A stretch of DNA of 64,000 nucleotides. Source: Protula sp. h YS-2021. Lineage: Eukaryota > Annelida > Polychaeta > Sabellida > Serpulidae. A model generated the notes under the pieces. It was not told the DNA's origin and made no database searches. It was given only the letters and a program-made list of their open reading frames with translations. The position numbers were made by a program, and so were the translations under genes. Location: the NCBI GenBank assembly GCA_949752745.1, contig OX457031.1:39281502-39345501 (forward strand), read 5' to 3'. Positions 29,144 to 37,295 of this stretch are shown here, piece by piece. Position 1 is the stretch's first letter; each line of letters opens with the position of its first letter.

Positions 29144-29581
29144 TTAATAAAACAGTGGTTTATAATGTCTATATACAAAATCCTTTACAATAAAATCACC
29201 ATCCTTTCTTTTTAATATATTCACAATATCAAACATACTCTGACCTCGAGCTCTATGTAATATATAATATACACAATAAAAACCACATGATGATGATATT
29301 GGCGTTTGTAATGAGATAGAATTATACATATAGTCATTTCTTAAAAATATGTCTAAACGATCATCGAGAGGGAATAGTCCATAAGAGTCAAAATATTCCA
29401 CAGGGTCTTTATCATAATACACTGCCACCCAATGTTCTCCTGGTTCATCTTAATCGTCTGTGTTGATCACATAGGCGCCGCGTTGTAAAGACGGTAACTG
29501 ATCCATGGCAAACACGCCTTGAAACAAGTCTTTGGTCATGACATCATGACTCAATATGGCATCAATCTGCTTCGTGTTCAT
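29144..29581 (-). pseudogene. Adenain-type cysteine protease, stop codon at residue 43 (copy B)
   Basis: Equivalent of the intact protease at 16-453. The start (29,581) overlaps the capsid stop in ATGA. A TAA at 29,452-29,450 interrupts the frame upstream of all three catalytic positions. The remaining open frame (29,428-29,144) still encodes the Asp and the SSSCGFYC nucleophile segment but starts after the catalytic His region has begun. At the same codon copy A has a Gln, so this looks like a single-base nonsense change. Confidence 0.9.
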
Positions 29582-30953
29582 GACTGGTAGTCGAATTGGA
29601 TGCTGCGATTTGCACTGATCTCAATAATGTTGTCAAATTCAGCATAGACAATGACATTCATGGTAGGTTGCAAAGCCGTAGCAAAGTTCATTTCTAGCCG
29701 CAAATTCCCATGCTTGATCAGGGGGAAATGATCATCGCCATCATAATCCGGTGTTAAGTCAAACGAAAATAAAGCATAACCTCTAGGCCAATCTTCCCGT
29801 TTTATAATGGAACTTTTCTCACCATTCAATCGATCAAACGATTTGTAAAGCGTTTCAAAAGCGTCCAGGTATTTGTTCTGTGTAATGTCAAGCTTGAGAG
29901 GTTTGGATAGAACTGGTTCACCATCCGTGTACAGTTGCATATAGTCCAGATCAAAATGTTTGAAATCATGTGGATTCCTCAATACTGATCCACCAAAAGC
30001 TTCATTATGAACCAGACCAATGACAATACGATTTGGTAATTGACCCAAAAAGATGTTATCTTTCACAAAAGACTGAAATCCTGCTGGAATAGCTAAGACT
30101 TTACATTCTTTTCTAGTGATGATGATCTTGACTTTTCAGGACTTTTCATCAATGCATCTGTATGTCCTAACTGAATACCTGGACTCACCCTCACTTTGCG
30201 AATGGTTAAAAATGCCTCTTTCACTTCTACCTTATAGGTATTATCTGCAGCCATCAATACATAGTCATCTTTTTGTCTATGGAAACGCAATTTCAAACTG
30301 ATGCCATTCGGAAGATAACGATCCTGCTCAAACAAATCTATCCTTAAACCACCTGCGAGCATAACATCACGGCTAAGACGAGTATGCAAATAACGATGAT
30401 GTAAGCCATTGTTTCCTTGCTCAGCCAAGTCACCGCCGTCAGCATTGACATGAAACCCGGATACATATCGTTCATGATTAGGTCTTTTCACCTCATGACT
30501 ATTCATTGACCCAGCAGTATCCTTGTACATGAGACGCATAGAGCGCTCAGAATGCAGACTTTCTTCCGAGTCATGGATGAGATGAGAGATAATACTGGTA
30601 TAACCATGAGTATTGTTACTATGCGAAACCAAACGATCATTCAGAAACAATTCAATATTAGACCATAACCCATTAAACACATCATTGATGCAAGAGACAT
30701 TATCATCTGCGCCACACTCTGTTCCATCGGCCTTGACAATGCGACATACAATATGGAGTTTGCTGTTCTTTAAATCCAGATATTCTTCTGTACTCGCAGG
30801 AATGTAGAATTCTATTGGAGCGCCTTCTCTAATGCTTGTAAGTGGTTGATAGTCAACATAACTTTTCTCTACAGCAGTTTGCGTTGGTGGTACGTGAAAC
30901 CATTCCAATGGAGAAAGACTACATTCACACGAATGATTATGAATGAGAGACAT
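29578..30953 (-). pseudogene. Polinton major capsid protein (double jelly-roll type), frame broken
   Basis: The N-terminal 270-280 residues read from 30,953 to about 30,135. The C-terminal 162 or more residues read in another frame to 29,578. A single frame change within 30,130-30,150, in or next to a run of four T on the plus strand, accounts for the split. The product family is the hexon-like capsid of Polintons and adintoviruses, which builds the icosahedral shell. Recognisable landmarks are EFYIPASTEEYLDL near residue 50, HRYLHTRLSRDVMLAGG in the middle, RIVIGLVHNEAFGGS and NVIVYAEFDNIIEI near the end. Identification relies on these and on its position next to penton and protease genes. 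A sequencing or assembly indel cannot be excluded. Confidence 0.8.
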
Positions 30954-30957
30954 GATT

Positions 30958-31299
30958 TCAAAAGATATCTTTGCGATATTTTGATGTTATCCGTCTGGCT
31001 GTTTTTCGTCTTCTGGCACGTTTCGTCGGTTGCACACGCTTTTGTTCTCCAAACACACGTTCTGCTACTCGGCCCGTCACATCTTTCGCGACATTCTTTG
31101 CAGCCTTCTTAAGATGTGGCGCAACGATCTTAGCCCCAGCCTTAAGTAGTGGAATAGCTTTGCGAGCCAATGATCCCAGTATTGAACCAATACCATCGCC
31201 ATATTGGATTCGCGCTCCTTTGAATCCTGGTAATTCCCCGCCCACTTGACGAAGAAAATGGTTGCGATATGCAGACGGATCGTGTGTATAAGCTTTCAT
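30958..31299 (-). CDS. Adenovirus pVI/pX-like virion core protein
   Basis: 113 residues. The middle (about 30-75) is Gly/Ala/Lys-rich and likely amphipathic: YGDGIGSILGSLARKAIPLL, then GAKIVAPHLKKAAKNVAKD. The tail is strongly basic (QPTKRARRRKTARR). This composition is typical of the small internal core or membrane-lytic proteins encoded between penton and capsid genes in Polintons and adintoviruses. It sits four bases from the capsid start and overlaps the end of the penton gene by four bases. Exact orthology to pVI or pX is not proven. Confidence 0.6.
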   Translation of the reverse strand: MKAYTHDPSAYRNHFLRQVGGELPGFKGARIQYGDGIGSILGSLARKAIPLLKAGAKIVAPHLKKAAKNVAKDVTGRVAERVFGEQKRVQPTKRARRRKTARRITSKYRKDIF

Positions 31300-32054
31300 A
31301 TTGCTTTTGGTCGAAAATGAAGTTTACAGATCACCTTTCCAGTTTGAAATGGAACATTATGGCCTGTGTCGTCCTTAATATTCATTTCTATCATGTCAAA
31401 TTTGGATGTGTTTACAGGAACATAATGCGGTTCGCCATACGTTTTCATGATAATATCTCCATCATGGCCTTGTATGCCAACAGAACGTAGTAACGGAACA
31501 TAATAATCACCAACAACTTGTGGTTCACAAATGCTACAATACACATACAGTGTATAAAACCCCTGTTTCACATCCGCTTTATGGTCAGCTGTACATGTTT
31601 CAGTATACCAGTGATCTGGGATAAATCCTAAAATCTCAGCTAATCCAGTGGAAAAGGACACTTCATAACCATAATCGAGAAATAGAAACACACGTCGTCT
31701 AATCTTATCATACTTTATTCGAATAGCTTCTGTAAGTTTCAGAGCATTAGTCGCTTCTTCATTGACTGCCTCACATAGTTCTTGTATGGTTCTATAGTAC
31801 CCATAAGGAATATCGAGAGTGCTAAGAATAGGATCATCGAATAGTTCTTGTCGATACTGAATAGAGTAGTCCATGCCCTGTCTCATCGTTGTCCATGTAT
31901 GTGGATATTGAATTTCAGCTAAAGCCACTTCATATTTTCCACTCAGATAAATGGTTCGAGGCATACGAATTTGATAATTCGAAGCCTTGTTGTTGGGATA
32001 ATAGCTCATACTCGCATTGCTAGGCAAAGTGATGTAAAAGCTTGTCGACTCCAT
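31296..32054 (-). CDS. Penton / minor capsid protein (single jelly-roll type)
   Basis: 252 residues, fully open. The start, MESTSFYITLPSNASMSYYPNN followed by a strand-rich run with YEVALAEIQYP at about residues 40-50, is the recognisable opening of Polinton/adintovirus penton proteins, which occupy five-fold vertices. No catalytic sites are expected. It is preceded by a small gene 8 bases upstream and followed with a 4-base overlap by the core protein. Confidence 0.75.
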   Translation of the reverse strand: MESTSFYITLPSNASMSYYPNNKASNYQIRMPRTIYLSGKYEVALAEIQYPHTWTTMRQGMDYSIQYRQELFDDPILSTLDIPYGYYRTIQELCEAVNEEATNALKLTEAIRIKYDKIRRRVFLFLDYGYEVSFSTGLAEILGFIPDHWYTETCTADHKADVKQGFYTLYVYCSICEPQVVGDYYVPLLRSVGIQGHDGDIIMKTYGEPHYVPVNTSKFDMIEMNIKDDTGHNVPFQTGKVICKLHFRPKAI

Positions 32055-32062
32055 GATGGGAA

Positions 32063-32284
32063 CTAAATGGTATAGGTGCGTTGACGTTGTCTATATACTT
32101 CACGATAGCGCGCGCCATTCGACCAAGTATGTAAATGGTCTTTCACATCATGATGATGATGATCTACATGATCTATGACTTCTCCTTCACAACAAGCACT
32201 TGTACATCTTATTTTTACAGGAATAGTTGGTTTATCTTCTTGGCAACAACATAGCTCTTTCAGCCATGTTAAAAATTTTCCCAT
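32063..32284 (-). CDS. Small Cys/His-rich protein, possible membrane anchor
   Basis: 73 residues. The N-terminus MGKFLTWLKELCCCQ has a Gly at position 2, a hydrophobic/basic helix and three adjacent Cys. This arrangement is suited to S-acylation and perhaps, less surely, N-myristoylation (Lys at position 3 is unfavourable). A His-rich stretch (DHHHHD) lies at about 41-46. It overlaps the preceding gene by 16 bases and is 8 bases from the penton gene, so it is probably co-transcribed with the virion genes. I do not recognise a family. Confidence 0.55.
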   Translation of the reverse strand: MGKFLTWLKELCCCQEDKPTIPVKIRCTSACCEGEVIDHVDHHHHDVKDHLHTWSNGARYREVYRQRQRTYTI

Positions 32285-32856
32285 CCTTCAGGAAACTGTC
32301 TTTGTTGACGTTGTTTCATTTCTGTTGTAATGTCGTCACGAGTGGTCTTTTTACTAAACATTGCTTTTGGAATATTAGCATCAACAATTTCCTGGATAAA
32401 TGGATGCCAGCCATATGGTGGTATGGCTCGTTCTTTTCTTCTTGTCGCCACCAATGCTTCTTTCATCAAATCAACCACGTTGGAATTTGCTATAATATCG
32501 CCCGTTTTCAACACAAGTTCATTCTTGTCTGACCATGTCGTACCATATTTCTTCAGTTCTGCTAAAAGTTGTGTTATTTTTCCATGATAGATAGGTTGAA
32601 AATGACTTAAAAATAACTTTTCTGGCTTTTCAGGTGATGATGATGATGATGATGATGAGGGCTTTTGCTGCCAAGACTGACTTGTTCGTAAATGACGACC
32701 AAGAAGTTGAGGCATTTCTATAGCCTTTTCACGTGTTCGTTTCCCACGTAAAAGTTTATTCACTTTCGTTTTGATTTCACTCTCTTTTCCCTTCTTTTCT
32801 AGCAACATTTTATATTCATATTCAGGAATGAGGACCATTTTCATCGTATGTTTCAT
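32269..32856 (-). CDS. Polinton late-cluster protein of unknown function
   Basis: 195 residues. N-terminal segment MVLIPEYEYKMLLEKK with a charged helix, then a Ser run (about 66-75), then a folded-looking C-terminal part with GWHPFIQEIVDANIPK. A protein beginning with a similar VLIPE-Y segment is commonly found between ATPase and penton genes in Polintons, from general knowledge of such elements. It overlaps the upstream gene by four bases. No catalytic motif is seen; a virion or scaffold role is a guess. Confidence 0.6.
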   Translation of the reverse strand: MKHTMKMVLIPEYEYKMLLEKKGKESEIKTKVNKLLRGKRTREKAIEMPQLLGRHLRTSQSWQQKPSSSSSSSSPEKPEKLFLSHFQPIYHGKITQLLAELKKYGTTWSDKNELVLKTGDIIANSNVVDLMKEALVATRRKERAIPPYGWHPFIQEIVDANIPKAMFSKKTTRDDITTEMKQRQQRQFPEGWENF

Positions 32857-33179
32857 TTTAGCAGTAGTTTGGCTAACAAGGGCAATGCCAATCTAGCAAT
32901 AGCTCCAATGAATCCTCCTTTCTGATTAATCAACTTCTTTTTTCGTCGAAGGGATATCTTCTTATCTGCTAGAGTACGTAGCGTATGACGTTCACGTTTA
33001 AATTCCTTAAACCGTTTTGAGCTTAAGGGTAAATGTCCTTGCAATATATTCAAACAAATTTCAAACAAGCTTGTTAATTCCTCCTTTGTAGCTTGCTGTA
33101 GCAAGGATTTACGTCGTTTAGGCCCACTGCGTGCAAGCAAATGAAGAAACGGCTGGTTCGCTCGAATACGTTTAGACAT
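32853..33179 (-). CDS. Small basic Polinton protein, unknown function
   Basis: 108 residues, strongly basic. A helical central segment (TKEELTSLFEICLNILQGHLPLS, residues about 30-50) is followed by Lys/Arg-rich stretches and a hydrophobic C-terminus (GGFIGAIARLALPLLAKLLLK). That end resembles the membrane-active or core-binding tails of small virion proteins. Overlaps the ATPase end by eight bases and the next gene by four. Encoded in the block of late genes; probable virion component. Confidence 0.55.
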   Translation of the reverse strand: MSKRIRANQPFLHLLARSGPKRRKSLLQQATKEELTSLFEICLNILQGHLPLSSKRFKEFKRERHTLRTLADKKISLRRKKKLINQKGGFIGAIARLALPLLAKLLLK

Positions 33180-33858
33180 CTTGACTGCGAATGGTCAAAT
33201 GAGTTGGTTCTTGTTCATACACTGCTTTATCAATATATACATAATGTGTATCTTTTGGTAAAATGCCTGTACGAATACGTAGTTGATCATTTGTCTTTGG
33301 TTTTAAATCAATGAATAAATAACCATGAGGTTTGCTATTAGCATCTTGATAGGCTTCTATGAGAAATTGAGATCTTCCAGGATACATTTGCCGCGCCAAT
33401 GTACTAATTTGTTGACTGTCTCTCGGATTTTTAAACAGAATGATATAATGTGTATTCAAACTAATATTTCGCATCTCTTTCCCATGATGGAATAAATTAT
33501 GCACAATAAAGATAATGCTTAGATTTTGATGACTGCTGCCAACACTAAAGAGACGTGTCATACGCTCATCACTATGACATTTCGTCATTAAGTCATCAAT
33601 GATAAGTAAGTTTGGTTTCTTCGGGTTAAAACGCTCTTCAATGTCATCTGGAATGCCTTGGTAAAATTCCACGCCTTTCATTCCCTTGTACAAAGGCTGA
33701 TCTGCTGCATAGAGCCATAAAATGCTTTTTGGAGAGGGTTGAATCAACTTTTGTTCTAGAATTTCCTTCACCAGAGACGTTTTGCCACTGCCTGTAGGTC
33801 CAGAGACCAAACATGTAAATGGATGCTTCATTGTTGAATGTCTGTTTCTTTCACCCAA
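33172..33858 (-). CDS. FtsK/HerA-type genome packaging ATPase
   Basis: 228 residues; start more likely at the internal Met (MKHPFTC, about residue 10), right before the P-loop. Walker A is GPTGSGKT at about 19-26, Walker B is NLLIIDDLM at about 82-90, with a sensor-like region IIFIVHNLFHHG at about 115-125. This is the A32-like packaging motor shared by Polintons, virophages and giant viruses. Overlaps the integrase end by 31 bases. Fully open. Confidence 0.85.
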   Translation of the reverse strand: MGERNRHSTMKHPFTCLVSGPTGSGKTSLVKEILEQKLIQPSPKSILWLYAADQPLYKGMKGVEFYQGIPDDIEERFNPKKPNLLIIDDLMTKCHSDERMTRLFSVGSSHQNLSIIFIVHNLFHHGKEMRNISLNTHYIILFKNPRDSQQISTLARQMYPGRSQFLIEAYQDANSKPHGYLFIDLKPKTNDQLRIRTGILPKDTHYVYIDKAVYEQEPTHLTIRSQDV

Positions 33859-34988
33859 CTGTTAAACTTGTTTGGCCAACCTAACCACTTGACAAATAAT
33901 TCTTTCACACCTCCTCGTCTTTTACGTGTTTTCAAGACCTTTTCAATTCTATAAATAGATTCAATATCTTTGGTCACTTTCTGCAGTTCTTCTTCATAGA
34001 AATGTCCATCAATATCTTCATCTAAAAAGTCTTTCACACGATACAAATGTATTCCTTGCTTCTTACAACGATGTGTGACAATGAAGACTTCTTGCGTCCA
34101 TTTGATGTGATAATCGCGTTGAAACACATATTTAATGTGGGAAATGCGAACATGATCGCCAATGTTAAATTTATACTTCTTCTTCTTCTTCTTCGGTTTC
34201 AATTTCAGTTTGTCGACATACATATACTTCCACACTTTTGATTCGTTGTCTTTACGAATCTCGGCTGGAGCATATTTATTAGGAAGAGAACCATGAGGTC
34301 TATGGTTGTAATTGTACACCAAGTCTGGAAGAATGTCTACGTAGCGGTAGGTTTGATTATGTAGAAAATACCGATACATCATTCCCTTCAGAGTACGAAT
34401 GACTCTTTCAGCAAAGTTGGCTTTGGTTTCATTCTTTGTGGTATAAGCATGAATTCCTTCTTTCTTCAAAAATGCTTTTACCCATCTATTTTTAAATTCT
34501 GTTCCTTTATCAGACCTTACAGTTCGCGGTCTTCGTCGTGTGTCATGAAAAATCTTTTGGAAAGCTTGTATGACGCTGGTATGTGATTTATTAGGTATTG
34601 GCTGTACCCAGACATATTTGGAAAACACATCAATGACAATGAGTAAAAAGCGTATGTCATTATAGGGAGCTATGTTTCCCATATCAGCCAAATCAATATC
34701 CCACATATCATCAATACCACGTGTAATGACACGTTGTCTTTTGAACCTGTATTTGACAGGTTGTAGTAAACTAAAAGCATCTTGATCCTGTAGCCATTTC
34801 TTCACTTGTGAATGTGTGACTGGTTGATTATGTTTTCGTAAGATGTGATACAGTTTGTAAGGACCAGCAAATGCTCCAGGCTGTCCAGGTTTGAAGTAAA
34901 TATTGGTCAAGTAGTCTTTCCACGTCGACATGGTCACACCGAATGAAAACCACCTTCTCAACAGAACAGCTTTTATTTTATAACTCAA
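33828..34988 (-). CDS. Retroviral-type (RVE) integrase with C-terminal chromodomain
   Basis: 386 residues; the second Met (residue 20, MSTWKDY) is the more likely start. The DDE core is readable: WDIDLADM (D99), RSDKGTEF (D160) and FAERVIRTLKG (E194). A small SH3-like segment, FNIGDHVRISHI, follows at about 270-280. The C-terminus, from about 345, is a chromodomain (YRIEKVLKTRK, KELFVKWLGW, SWVKETDI), which in related retroelements steers integration by binding histone marks. The element's perfect 6-bp target duplication matches the activity of this family. No frame break. Confidence 0.92.
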   Translation of the reverse strand: MSYKIKAVLLRRWFSFGVTMSTWKDYLTNIYFKPGQPGAFAGPYKLYHILRKHNQPVTHSQVKKWLQDQDAFSLLQPVKYRFKRQRVITRGIDDMWDIDLADMGNIAPYNDIRFLLIVIDVFSKYVWVQPIPNKSHTSVIQAFQKIFHDTRRRPRTVRSDKGTEFKNRWVKAFLKKEGIHAYTTKNETKANFAERVIRTLKGMMYRYFLHNQTYRYVDILPDLVYNYNHRPHGSLPNKYAPAEIRKDNESKVWKYMYVDKLKLKPKKKKKKYKFNIGDHVRISHIKYVFQRDYHIKWTQEVFIVTHRCKKQGIHLYRVKDFLDEDIDGHFYEEELQKVTKDIESIYRIEKVLKTRKRRGGVKELFVKWLGWPNKFNSWVKETDIQQ

Positions 34989-35035
34989 CCAACATCACTT
35001 AACTAACATGCATTTATAACTTAACTAACAAGTTT

Positions 35036-35392
35036 TTACAAATCAAGTATGGATACAATGGTATGAATCACTGGAGACCATTGGTCTTCAATGAACACTA
35101 ACCAATGACTGAGTTCATCCAATGTAATAGCATCTACACCATATTTCTCACAACGTTGATTTGCATTCTCTAACACTTTATCTAAATGAATGTAATATTT
35201 AGCTTCATTCCAATATGTATAAACACATGCAGTATGACAAGTATGTTCTTGACACTCTTCATGTTGACAAGCAGGACAGACTAAATATGCAAACTTTTTT
35301 ACAGCTGATAACATTTCTTCACAATAAGCTTTTTGCACAATATATTGTCTCAGTGTCATGTCCGCCATTATGCAGTCTTGTGAGTCTTGCAA
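35036..35392 (-). CDS. Small putative zinc-binding Polinton protein
   Basis: About 110 residues from the likely start at MADMTL (35,368); the first Met at 35,392 lies in a tandem repeat. A Cys/His cluster CPACQHEECQEHTCHTAC at about residues 38-56 could bind one or two zinc ions. The rest is helical in appearance. It lies 47 bases after the integrase start on the same strand. I do not recognise a family. Confidence 0.5.
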   Translation of the reverse strand: MQDSQDCIMADMTLRQYIVQKAYCEEMLSAVKKFAYLVCPACQHEECQEHTCHTACVYTYWNEAKYYIHLDKVLENANQRCEKYGVDAITLDELSHWLVFIEDQWSPVIHTIVSILDL

Positions 35393-35526
35393 TGCAGCAC
35401 AAGTCTGTCAGGTTTAGCAAGTTATGCTGCTCCGGCAATGTAGCACAAGTCTGTCAGGTTTAGCAAGTTATGCTGCTCCGGCAATGTAGCATAAGTCTGT
35501 CAAATTCAGCAAGTTTTTTCCAGTTG
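35389..35526 (+). repeat. Three tandem copies of a 46-bp unit
   Basis: Units starting GCAATG(C/T)AGCACAAGTCTG begin at 35,389, 35,435 and 35,481; the third is degenerate at its end. It lies between the small zinc gene and NADAR and may carry promoter elements for the former. Confidence 0.8.
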
Positions 35527-35568
35527 TTGTTCACTTAACACACTTCTCCATGTTCACACGTCTGCACA

Positions 35569-35992
35569 TCAAGTCTCACAGAACAGTTCTAACAACTTTC
35601 CCATAATATTCTGGCCAGGATATCCAGATGACACTTGTTTCACACCAGCTCCCCACCAATGATCATACGTTGCTTCAACTAAAGTTTTGTCTTTAAATTC
35701 TTTCAACTTGTTGCGAAACAATACACACTGATTCCATTTGACTTGTAAAACATCTTGCATTTTACTTCTCTTCACTGGTAAGGACATGGTTTTATCCCTT
35801 TAGCAATACGTTTTGCTTCATATCCATTTCTGGATGACACAATGGCTGAAGCAATATCTGGACGGTGATGAAACACTGCTTTCTCATATTGATACAAAGC
35901 TTCACTTGTCCATGTCCATACTTTTCAAGTCGTGTTGGAAACATGTTTGAAAGAACGTCCTTATGATCGCTGAATAGTACAAGATTCTCCAT
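35569..35992 (-). pseudogene. NADAR-domain (YbiA-like) protein, frame broken twice
   Basis: Three pieces in three frames carry successive blocks of the NADAR (DUF1768) family. The first, from the ATG at 35,992, has FSDHKDVLSNMFPTRLEKYG. The second, about 35,915-35,795, has SEALYQYEKAV and YEAKRIAKG. The third, 35,787-35,569, has a W, LVEATYDHWWGAG and MGKLLELF. Frame changes fall near 35,905-35,920 and 35,785-35,800. Known NADAR proteins are N-glycosidases acting on ADP-ribose-containing or riboflavin-pathway substrates; some remove ADP-ribose from DNA guanine. In a virus-like element a role against host ADP-ribosylation would make sense but is inference. The breaks may be true decay or sequence errors. 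Confidence 0.75.
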
Positions 35993-36194
35993 GTTGACTT
36001 TGTTTCTGTTGTTTTATTCTGACATGTCGGTTTCTTCCTGTAATAAAATATCTTTTAATATATTTGCTGCCTCTTCTATCATGTTCTTTCTTTGTTTACG
36101 TTGAAACCACTCACATAAAACTAAATTTGCTAGTAAGAAAAACATTGTTATGTTATCAATTCACTATGTTGTTACAAAGATGATTAAAAGGTTT

Positions 36195-36524
36195 TTATAT
36201 CTTTAAAGTTACCTGATAAAGCTGCTCGGTTTCCTCTTCTTGTAGTTCACAACAATCTCTCAAATGATCAACTACGGTGAAATATACTTCAACATCAGTA
36301 CGAGCAGAATAAAGTGCAGAATCAAAGTCAAAGTCAGGATCTTCTTCTATTCCAATTTTATGACATTCTCCAAGAAATCTTGAATGCAGTTCAATCACAT
36401 CAAGACTATGATGTACAACATCCCAAAAAGCATCCAAATGATAAAGTTGATAGTCTGGAGTACCATAGCAAGCAAGTTTAGCAATCATCAAGTCAATATA
36501 AGCATTTTTAAAACATGCGTCCAT
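36195..36524 (-). CDS. Small Polinton protein of unknown function
   Basis: 109 residues, acidic. The segments FKNAYIDLMIAKL (about 5-17), HLDAFWDVVHHSL and SRFLGECHKI line up by eye with FKVNYIDYVFSKL, HLHWEAVGKAI and RSFLHECEEL of the protein at 37,286-37,789, so the two look like distant paralogues. Helical in appearance; no motif known to me. The 36,000-36,190 stretch just downstream shows only short frames. Confidence 0.5.
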   Translation of the reverse strand: MDACFKNAYIDLMIAKLACYGTPDYQLYHLDAFWDVVHHSLDVIELHSRFLGECHKIGIEEDPDFDFDSALYSARTDVEVYFTVVDHLRDCCELQEEETEQLYQVTLKI

Positions 36525-36548
36525 CTTGTTTCAATGTCTTGTGTGCTT

Positions 36549-37295
36549 TTACTTTGCTTCACTGACTTTAAGTACTCCACACTTGCCGCAGAAGTTGTTT
36601 GGTTCACACAACTTGCAATTATACTTGTGGCAGTGGCAATGATAATCTTCCACATATCCACAAGCACCACAAGAGTCGCAGGTAAGTCCAAGTTGATTTT
36701 GCACGTTCATGTTCTCCAACTGAACTTCAGTCAGCCTTTTCTTGGATAGCTTTGACACCTTCATCCGACCATCCTTTTGCAGCTTGATGATCGTTTTCTT
36801 GTCATGACATTCCTCACATGGTGATAGGGCTGAGTTGATGTTGTCCATCTCCTGAAGCAGTGTCTCCCATTCACCATCATTCATGTTGATGTGATGTGTG
36901 TATTCTTTCCCTTCAAACCGTGACGTGCGCACAAAACTCACATAGCGCATATCCAAGTATGAAATGACTTCAAACCACTTCGTTTGCGTTAAGTATAGTT
37001 TGAAGCCAATGTCGCGTAAATTTTTCAAGCTCTGGCACACAATCTTCCACAAAGATGGTGAATAAGCACACCATCTCTCTCCACGTGTGATGCGTAGAAA
37101 TGGCCCATATTCTCCATGCTCCACAGTAATGGTTAAGTTAGCACTAATTTTAAAGCTGCTGCTGCTGCTGCGCTGCGCTGCTGCGTTGCTTGTCTTGTTC
37201 TCCATGACTGCCACAATGTATTGATGATCCACTCCCTCCAACTGTCTGCTGAGAAATGACTCCACTCTGCTGAGTTCACTCCCTTTTATACCCAA
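36549..37295 (-). CDS. PC4-like domains plus zinc-ribbon protein
   Basis: 248 residues from the first Met, but a TATA box at 37,290-37,281 lies inside those first codons, so the start is more likely MENKTS at 37,205 (about 218 residues). Two PC4-like units are suggested: strands LTITVEHGEY/FLRITRGER then a helix, and FKLYLTQ, MRYVSFVRTS then HINMNDGEWETLLQEMD. After CEECHDKK, the C-terminus has three CxxC-type pairs (CDSCGACG, HCHCHKYNCKLC, FCGKCG), a likely two-zinc ribbon. A viral early transcription or ssDNA-binding factor is plausible. Not a family I can name. Confidence 0.55.
   Translation of the reverse strand: MGIKGSELSRVESFLSRQLEGVDHQYIVAVMENKTSNAAAQRSSSSSFKISANLTITVEHGEYGPFLRITRGERWCAYSPSLWKIVCQSLKNLRDIGFKLYLTQTKWFEVISYLDMRYVSFVRTSRFEGKEYTHHINMNDGEWETLLQEMDNINSALSPCEECHDKKTIIKLQKDGRMKVSKLSKKRLTEVQLENMNVQNQLGLTCDSCGACGYVEDYHCHCHKYNCKLCEPNNFCGKCGVLKVSEAK
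37281..37290 (-). promoter_or_regulatory. TATA box of the PC4-like/zinc gene
   Basis: TATAAAAGGG on the minus strand, 76 bases before the ATG at 37,205, with TGCTGAGTCAGC (12 of 13 T-MARE bases) immediately upstream at 37,301-37,312. It overlaps the last codons of the preceding gene. Confidence 0.6.

Noticed and set aside
36005..36150. Short minus-strand ORF upstream of NADAR
   Set aside because: I could not settle its frame by hand, and it has no recognisable family; left out as a gene.
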